Shown: piece by piece, positions 43,103-47,896 of the stretch
How positions within the stretch are numbered: the first letter of the stretch is position 1
Layout: each line of letters opens with the position of its first letter
From: Kineosporia sp. NBRC 101731
GTDB taxonomy: Bacteria; Actinomycetota; Actinomycetes; Actinomycetales; Kineosporiaceae
Assembly: GCF_030269305.1 (NCBI RefSeq)
Contig: NZ_BSTC01000026.1
Location: 1 to 47,896, forward strand
Direction of reading: 5' to 3'
Length of the DNA: 47,896 nucleotides
Translations under genes and position numbers: made by a program
The notes under the pieces: model-generated
What the model saw: only the letters and a program-made list of their open reading frames with translations
Told to the model about the DNA's origin: nothing
Database searches by the model: none

Positions 43103-43582
43103 TCAAGAGACGCGGACGCCGAGATCCCCGACCGCATCGGCATAGTAGGTGCTGGAGACGTGAAAAGTGACCTGGCGCAGCGTCCAGGCCGAGTCCTCGA
43201 CGCGGTCGCGTCTCTCGTCGTCGATGCTGTTCAACCGAATGCGCCAGATCTGCGCCAACCGGGTCAGACGGCTGGTCGCCTCGTCCAGGTCTTCGTCGGT
43301 GAAGAGGGCCAGGTCAGCCGGGGTGGTGATGGCGGAGTGGTGCCACCGGTCGACCAGAGGCGCCTGCCCGGCCAGGCGAGCTTCGAGCTCGGCCAGGTGG
43401 TCGACGAGATGGTCGGCGATGCGGCGGATCGCCTTGTGAGGCGTGTAGATCCGATCGTCGGCCAGGATCGGCCGGCCATCCCAGAGCGTCCAGGTCCGGG
43501 CCAGCTGCAGCGCGTGCACCACCGATGCCTCGACCAGATGAGCTGGATCTCGGTCGTCCGTCTCCGGAACTTCATCACTCAT
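43103..43582 (-). CDS. DinB-like protein
   Basis: A 159-residue helical protein resembling the DinB/YfiT four-helix family. Histidines that could bind metal occur in IADHLVDHLAELEARL, VDRWHHSAITTP and TFHVSSTYYADAVG. In actinobacteria, related proteins are thiol (mycothiol)-dependent S-transferases or isomerases. The start is ATG 43582 after AGGAGAGA. The frame continues past its TGA into a monooxygenase-like tail (42902-43102), so the natural C-terminus may have been different. Confidence 0.72.
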   Translation of the reverse strand: MSDEVPETDDRDPAHLVEASVVHALQLARTWTLWDGRPILADDRIYTPHKAIRRIADHLVDHLAELEARLAGQAPLVDRWHHSAITTPADLALFTDEDLDEATSRLTRLAQIWRIRLNSIDDERRDRVEDSAWTLRQVTFHVSSTYYADAVGDLGVRVS

Positions 43583-43921
43583 GCGCGCGGGTCTCTCCTG
43601 TTCGGCGAACCGTGATCGGCCAGGCAGAGCAAGACCGTACGACCCGGACGGTTCAGCGGCCGCCGAACCGTGCTCGTCCCAGGAAGTCTCCACGGCAGAG
43701 CTCTTGACGGCAGAGCTCTTCGCAACCGGTCGCCGGCCCTGCGCGCGCTCCCGCTCCCGCCAGAACGCGGCCTACCGGCCGTCATGAGCCAGCAGCTCGT
43801 GGTGAGCCGGTTCCCGAGGGCGAGCGCGGCCAGGGCCACCGGCACGACGACCAGGGGAGACCAGGGGACCAGGGCTGCCGGAACTGTCCGCCGGCCGGCT
43901 GTTCAGGGCGCCGGGGCCCTG
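43583..43921. other. Intergenic region with a short direct repeat
   Basis: About 340 bases with no credible gene. ACGGCAGAGCTCTT appears at 43692-43705 and 43707-43720, a 15-bp period. Short frames on both strands are Arg/Pro-rich and have no start context. It lies upstream of the DinB-like gene and downstream of the small unknown gene, so it probably contains the dinB promoter. Confidence 0.45.
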
Positions 43922-44329
43922 TCAGCGGATGATGCTCCCGTGGAGCACCGCGTCCGTGCCCCAGCACTGGCTCAGCCCCATCCTCAGGCAGAGCTGGTGC
44001 AGGGCCTGCGAGTGCAGTTCGACGACGCGTGAAGGGCGGCCGGGGTTGTCGTCACCGTCGGAGAAGTGGCCCAGCACGTAAGGGAACTCGGGTGATCCTT
44101 CGGCTGCGACGGACCGCAGGACAGCGGTGCGGCCCAGCGGCCGGACGGCGGGAGTGCCCGGTCCGAACAGCGTGACGGTGAAGGTCGACGGTACCGCGGC
44201 CGGCGCCCCCTCCATCCCGAGCATCGCGGCGGTGACGTCGGCCCGGGCCTCCAGGCGGCGGTTGATCTCCTGCACCTGGTCGAGCTCGACGGTGTGAGTG
44301 GTAGCTGCGGGCTGGTGACGAACGGTCAT
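43922..44329 (-). CDS. Hypothetical protein, 135 residues
   Basis: A soluble protein with an N-terminal helix (VELDQVQEINRRLEARADVTAAML), a beta-rich middle (TFTVTLFGPGTPAVRPLGRTAVLRSV) and a short C-terminal helix with two Cys (LCLRMGLSQCWG). No family is recognised. The start is ATG 44329 after GGAGG, a strong ribosome site. It is divergent from the NarL-type two-component genes at 44534, which may control it. Confidence 0.65.
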   Translation of the reverse strand: MTVRHQPAATTHTVELDQVQEINRRLEARADVTAAMLGMEGAPAAVPSTFTVTLFGPGTPAVRPLGRTAVLRSVAAEGSPEFPYVLGHFSDGDDNPGRPSRVVELHSQALHQLCLRMGLSQCWGTDAVLHGSIIR

Positions 44330-44533
44330 GATGAACCTCCGGTGCCGGGGAGTCCCGTACCCGTACCCCCTTGTGCGGTTGGCCGTGCCCGGCCGCTGCG
44401 CTGGTCTTCCGGGACTCAACTGCGAAGACGTGTCCGATCATGCGCCTGCGGCGGCCCGCTGCCCTCGCCATTGACCCGCAAGCTGCTGCGGGTTTTCCGC
44501 AGTCCCCCTTCCGTCCGGTCCTACGCTGGGGTC

Positions 44534-45166
44534 GTGGAGGACGAACGGATCTGGCGCATCGTGCTCGCCGACGACCATTCGATGGTGCGCACCGGACTGC
44601 GCGCCCTGCTGGAGGCCGACCCGCGCTGTCATGTGGTCGGCGAGTGCGGCAACCTGTCGCGGCTGGCCGGTGAGGTGGACGGGACCGGGGCCGACCTGGT
44701 GGTGCTGGACATCTCGCTGGGCCGGGAGAACGGTCTGGACGCCGTGCCGGCGCTGCTCGCGCTGGTTTCCCCACCGCGTATCCTGGTGCTGACCATGCAC
44801 GACGACCCGGCGTTCGCCCGGGAGGCGTTGGGCCGGGGCGCGCACGGCTACCTGCTCAAGGAGGCTGCCGCGACCGAGCTGATCCGGGCGATCGAGCTGG
44901 TCATGGCCGGCGACACGTACCTGCAGCCGCAGCTGGGCGCCCAGCTGGCCCGGCACGAGCCGACCCCGGCCGAGCGGCTCAGCGAGCGTGAGCGTGACGT
45001 GCTGCGGTTGCTGGCGCGCGGGCACACCAACGCCGAGATCGCGCACGAGCTGTTCATCAGCCTGCGCACGGTCGAGGCGCACCGCGCCGGTCTGCGAACG
45101 CGGCTGGGTGTTCATCACCGGTCAGAATTGGTGGACGAGGCCCGCCGGCTCGGGTTGCTGGGATGA
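44534..45166 (+). CDS. NarL/LuxR-type response regulator
   Basis: A 210-residue regulator. The receiver has LADDHSMVRTGL at the start, phosphoacceptor Asp59 in VVLDISLG and the Lys in YLLKEAA. The C-terminal GerE domain has LSERERDVLRLLARG and SLRTVEAHRAGLRTRLG. The start is GTG 44534; the longer open frame upstream is not protein-like. Its stop lies in a duplicated ATGA junction before the kinase gene (45163-45183). Confidence 0.9.
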   Translation: MEDERIWRIVLADDHSMVRTGLRALLEADPRCHVVGECGNLSRLAGEVDGTGADLVVLDISLGRENGLDAVPALLALVSPPRILVLTMHDDPAFAREALGRGAHGYLLKEAAATELIRAIELVMAGDTYLQPQLGAQLARHEPTPAERLSERERDVLRLLARGHTNAEIAHELFISLRTVEAHRAGLRTRLGVHHRSELVDEARRLGLLG

Positions 45167-45183
45167 CTCAGGTGCTGGGATGA
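45163..45183 (+). CDS. Six-codon minicistron bridging regulator and kinase
   Basis: ATG at 45163 overlaps the regulator stop (ATGA 45163-45166), encodes MTQVLG, and ends at TGA 45181-45183, which overlaps the kinase ATG at 45180 (ATGA again). It arose from an imperfect 17-bp tandem duplication of CTGGGATGACTC (45158 and 45175). The peptide itself probably has no function; it can relay terminating ribosomes to the kinase start. Confidence 0.5.
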   Translation: MTQVLG

Positions 45184-46238
45184 CTCGGGTTGCTGGGCTG
45201 GGTGGCTTCGCGCGGTGGTTGCGCAGCCCGGACCGGCGACCGGTGCTGCTGGGTGCCAGCGTCGGGATCACGCTGGCCCTGGTCAGCGTGGGGATGGAAC
45301 TCACCGACGCCGAGCCGCAGCTGATGATGTGGGTCGGGGCCACGGCCGGTGCCTGTTTCCTGGCGAGTGCGCCGTGGGTGCGAGGCGACGCCGACCGGGT
45401 GATGACGGTGCGGGCCCGGCTGCTGATCGGCGCCAGCTGCTCGGCGGTGCTGGCGGTGATCGGCCTGTGGCGGGCTACGGGCCGCGACGAACCCGCGGTG
45501 CTGTTGTTGCTGGTGCCCTCGCTGCTGTTGTTCGTCACCGGGTTCCTGACCATCCGGGAGGCCGGCCTGGCCGGTCACGCGCGCCGGGTACGGCAGCTGC
45601 GGGCCCGGTTCCAGGGTCAGGAGGACGAGCGCCGTCGCTGGGCACAGGAGCTGCACGACCAGACGCTGCAGGATCTGGCCGCGATCGAGTTCTGGCTGGC
45701 GGGACTGTCACGCACCCAGGACCCGGCGAAACTGGCCGCCGGGGTGCAGGATGCGCGCGGGATGGTCCGCGAGCAGATCGGAGTGCTGCGGCACCTGATC
45801 ACCCAGATGCGCCCACTGGCCCTGGACACCCTGGGTCTGAGCGCGGCCGTGCAGGACCTGGCCCGACGCGGCGAGTCACAGGACGACGTCGAGGTCACCT
45901 GCGACGTCACCGCCCTGCCCGACGACCTGCCGCCCGACACCCAGGTCGCGATCTACCGGATCGTCCAGGAAGCCCTGACCAACGCCCTGCACCACGCCGC
46001 CGGCCGCACCGTCGACGTACGAGCCGCCCGCGACGGCGCGGCCCTGCTGATCACGGTCCGGGACGACGGCCGCGGCATCCCCGACCCGGACCTGACCGAC
46101 CCCTCGGGGGCATCGTTCGGCCGGATCGGCATGCGTGAGCGAGCCGACTCCCTGGGCGCCCGCCTGACCTGGACCCTCCCGAGCGGTGGTGGCACCTTGG
46201 TGACACTAAGAATCCCGGGTATCAGTTCCACCAGCTGA
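45180..46238 (+). CDS. NarL-partner sensor histidine kinase (HisKA_3)
   Basis: A 352-residue membrane kinase with four hydrophobic segments in the first 130 residues (about 23-40, 50-65, 80-98 and 105-122) and no sizeable outer domain. Next comes a coiled coil, then the HisKA_3 box EDERRRWAQELHDQTLQ with His159. The ATPase domain has YRIVQEALTNALHHA, VRDDGRGIPDP and GRIGMRERADSLG. The start is ATG 45180. It partners the regulator immediately upstream; the signal is unknown and likely membrane-derived. Confidence 0.9.
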   Translation: MTRVAGLGGFARWLRSPDRRPVLLGASVGITLALVSVGMELTDAEPQLMMWVGATAGACFLASAPWVRGDADRVMTVRARLLIGASCSAVLAVIGLWRATGRDEPAVLLLLVPSLLLFVTGFLTIREAGLAGHARRVRQLRARFQGQEDERRRWAQELHDQTLQDLAAIEFWLAGLSRTQDPAKLAAGVQDARGMVREQIGVLRHLITQMRPLALDTLGLSAAVQDLARRGESQDDVEVTCDVTALPDDLPPDTQVAIYRIVQEALTNALHHAAGRTVDVRAARDGAALLITVRDDGRGIPDPDLTDPSGASFGRIGMRERADSLGARLTWTLPSGGGTLVTLRIPGISSTS

Positions 46239-46310
46239 GCCGCTCGAACGAGATGCAAATATCCCAGAACGCTGCCATGCCGGAACCCTGCCCTTCTCGA
46301 ACCCTGCCTC

Positions 46311-47537
46311 CTATATTCCCGCTGAGCCGATCTCCGGCATCTTGGCCGTATCCCGCGCGAAATCGGTGGCTTTCCGGTGGAACGACGGTTGCCGGAGTAC
46401 CGTCTCGATGGCCGTCCGGAGTCGCTGCCGCAACGGGCCGTCCGCGAACGGTTCCACGGTGAGCCCGGCTCCGGCCTCGGTCACGATCCGGGCGTTGACG
46501 GGCTGATCGGCCATGAACGGCACGACCACCACCGGGACACCGTTCTCCAGGGCACCGAACGTCGTCCCCGCGCCCCCGTGGCAGACGACGACCGAGGCCG
46601 CCGCGAGCATCCGGTCCTGATCGACCCAGTCCGCAACGGTCACGTTCGGCGGAATCTCCTCCAGCGCCAACCCTCGGCCGGGTTCCAGTCCCAGACGCGC
46701 TCCGGCCCCGCCGGTCGTGAGGACGGCCCGTGCCGGCAGATCCCGCAGCGCCTCCAACGCCTCCCGGTAGACCTCAGCCGCGCCCGGGAGCGAGCTGACC
46801 ACGGTCCCGAACGACACGAACACCTGCGGCCCGGTCTCTGCGGATCCCAGGGCGTCTCGTTGTCCCAGAGTCTCGAGCTCTCCAGGATTCTCAGGTTGTC
46901 CCGGAATCTCTTGCTGCCCCAAAGTCTCGCGCCGAACCAGAGTCTCGCGTTGACCCAGTGTCTCGAGCTTCCCCAGCCCTGCATCGACCCTGACCCTGCG
47001 TGTGTCGGGGTAGGACGAGGGGTCGAGCCACCCCGGGAGCCTGGTGAAGTACGTGGATGTCCGGATCGCCTCGACCACCCCGGCAGCGCGTTCCTCCAGG
47101 ACCGGGGTGACGCCCTCCAGGGCACCGGCCTCGACCATGGCCAGACCGATGGCGATCTGCGCGTGCCGGATCCCGCAGCGGTGGGCCGCGATCGCGCCGG
47201 CAAACTCGGCGGCCTCGTGCAGCACCAGGTCGGGCTCCCACTCCCGGCAGGCTCTTTCCAGAACAGGAAGGTAGGCCGTCGTGTTCAGACCGGCGAAGAT
47301 CTCCCGGTCCACCGAGGCCGGCTGCCCGGACCGCACCCGCGACCAGACCTCCGCAACAGCGGCTTCGGGCGGATCGGGCAGGAGCAGCACCCGCGCGCCG
47401 AGAGCATCCGCCTGGTCACGGCGAACCGGTGGCACCGCCACGAGGACATCGTCCCCTCGCCTCCGCAATGCCTCCACGAACGGAATCACCGGACCGAAGT
47501 GTCCCGCACCGGACGAAGAACTGAAGAGAATTCGCAC
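46311..47537 (-). CDS. Glycosyltransferase of the MGT/UGT type with repeat-bearing linker
   Basis: A 408-residue GT-B enzyme. The N-terminal acceptor domain begins VRILFSSSSGAGHFGPVIPF. The C-terminal donor domain has the family signature VCHGGAGTTFGALENGVPVVVVPFMADQPVNA. Such enzymes transfer a nucleotide-activated sugar to natural products, macrolides or lipids. Between the domains, where others have a short linker, is a block of seven hexapeptide repeats (ETLGQR-like; bases 46839-46964). The start GTG 47537 gives the usual N-terminus; a longer frame to 47840 overlaps another gene and is rejected. No biosynthetic cluster is visible in the window. Confidence 0.85.
   Translation of the reverse strand: MRILFSSSSGAGHFGPVIPFVEALRRRGDDVLVAVPPVRRDQADALGARVLLLPDPPEAAVAEVWSRVRSGQPASVDREIFAGLNTTAYLPVLERACREWEPDLVLHEAAEFAGAIAAHRCGIRHAQIAIGLAMVEAGALEGVTPVLEERAAGVVEAIRTSTYFTRLPGWLDPSSYPDTRRVRVDAGLGKLETLGQRETLVRRETLGQQEIPGQPENPGELETLGQRDALGSAETGPQVFVSFGTVVSSLPGAAEVYREALEALRDLPARAVLTTGGAGARLGLEPGRGLALEEIPPNVTVADWVDQDRMLAAASVVVCHGGAGTTFGALENGVPVVVVPFMADQPVNARIVTEAGAGLTVEPFADGPLRQRLRTAIETVLRQPSFHRKATDFARDTAKMPEIGSAGI
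46839..46964 (-). repeat. Seven in-frame 18-bp repeats in the glycosyltransferase gene
   Basis: On the minus strand the units encode ETLGQR, ETLVRR, ETLGQQ, EIPGQP, ENPGEL, ETLGQR and DALGSA: 126 bases, exactly 7 x 18. The reading frame is kept and the array sits at the interdomain linker. Confidence 0.85.
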
Positions 47538-47656
47538 AACCTCACAACCTAGACGCTCAAACCCTGTCGGTTCCATCCGGTGCATGGCATGGCCGATGTC
47601 ACTGCTCAGGGAGGGGAACAACCTCGCGAGCGGAGCCGTGCGGCCTCCCCGTCCCC

Positions 47657-47896
47657 TCAAAAGGGCGGTTCGCCCCAGTAATGTTCGGGGATAGTGGATT
47701 TCGGTTGGATGTGCGGGCTGATGCGTTGTAGTTCCTGTTGCCATTCCTGCTGGCGGATGTGGTCTCGGTTGGTGTGGTCGGGTTCTCCGGGGAGGGGTTC
47801 GGGGATTTCGATGTGTTTCTGGCCCAGGCGGCTTTGCCATGCGATGGTTCCGGTGGGGTAGGGCTCGTCGGGTCGGGTCAGGCGGAGGGTCCAGCC
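47657..47896 (-). CDS. Hypothetical protein, C-terminal part (runs off the window)
   Basis: The last 79 codons and stop of a minus-strand gene continuing beyond the right edge. The visible part reads GWTLRLTRPDEPYPTGTIAW, a stretch KHIEIPEPLPGEPDHTN, then a Gln-rich helix and EHYWGEPPF at the end. C-ending codons dominate. No family is recognised. It lies about 120 bp upstream of the glycosyltransferase start on the same strand. Confidence 0.6.
   Translation of the reverse strand, partial: GWTLRLTRPDEPYPTGTIAWQSRLGQKHIEIPEPLPGEPDHTNRDHIRQQEWQQELQRISPHIQPKSTIPEHYWGEPPF

Overview
The window is high-GC (C/G-ending codons throughout, many GTG starts, many ATGA/GTGA stop-start overlaps) and carries PadR, FIST, DinB, MOSC, SipW-type and two-component families typical of Actinomycetota. 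A filamentous or motile actinobacterium such as a Kineosporia relative is plausible, but that is inference. Both strands are densely coded, apart from a more AT-rich left end and an intergenic stretch near 41.9-42.6 kb.

Left end (1-5132): an accessory region ending at a tRNA-Leu(GAG). It holds a DUF4238 gene and then two paralogous, nearly equal-length modules facing each other tail to tail. Each module is an AbrB-like protein overlapping a tyrosine recombinase by 4 bp, and one strong terminator lies between them. A cluster of dyads separates the right module from the 3' end of the tRNA. This mirror-image recombinase pair is the best candidate for an undescribed mobile or regulatory unit.

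5.3-20.8 kb: a VanY-like peptidase divergent from an OmpR-type two-component system; a secreted protein behind a clear c-di-GMP-I (GEMM) riboswitch; two hydrolases, a class C serine hydrolase and an ankyrin protein (one hydrolase is frameshifted); a SipW/TasA-type surface protein; an ArsR-MFS-reductase cluster; a GH3 glycosidase; and the two ribulose monophosphate (RuMP) genes hxlB-hxlA, divergent from an unusual ATPase-domain/LuxR regulator across a perfect palindrome.

20.8-31.8 kb: two decayed genes, then a DUF2231 membrane protein. Next is a two-component system followed by a flavin-based extracytoplasmic electron-transfer set (ferric-reductase-like membrane protein, FMN-binding protein, ApbE). 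A MOSC protein with a partner [2Fe-2S] reductase follows, then a FIST sensor with a GGDEF-EAL enzyme. The last gives the window both a c-di-GMP enzyme and a c-di-GMP riboswitch.

31.9-47.9 kb: a fused alpha-beta glycyl-tRNA synthetase (rare in this phylum); a PadR-controlled ABC exporter of FtsX type; an AEC transporter; an iron/corrinoid-type ABC importer; a MerR regulator; a DinB-like protein followed in frame by a monooxygenase-like tail; a small unknown protein; a NarL-type two-component pair whose stop-start junction has been duplicated into a minicistron; a glycosyltransferase with a hexapeptide repeat in its linker; and a partial unknown gene at the right edge.
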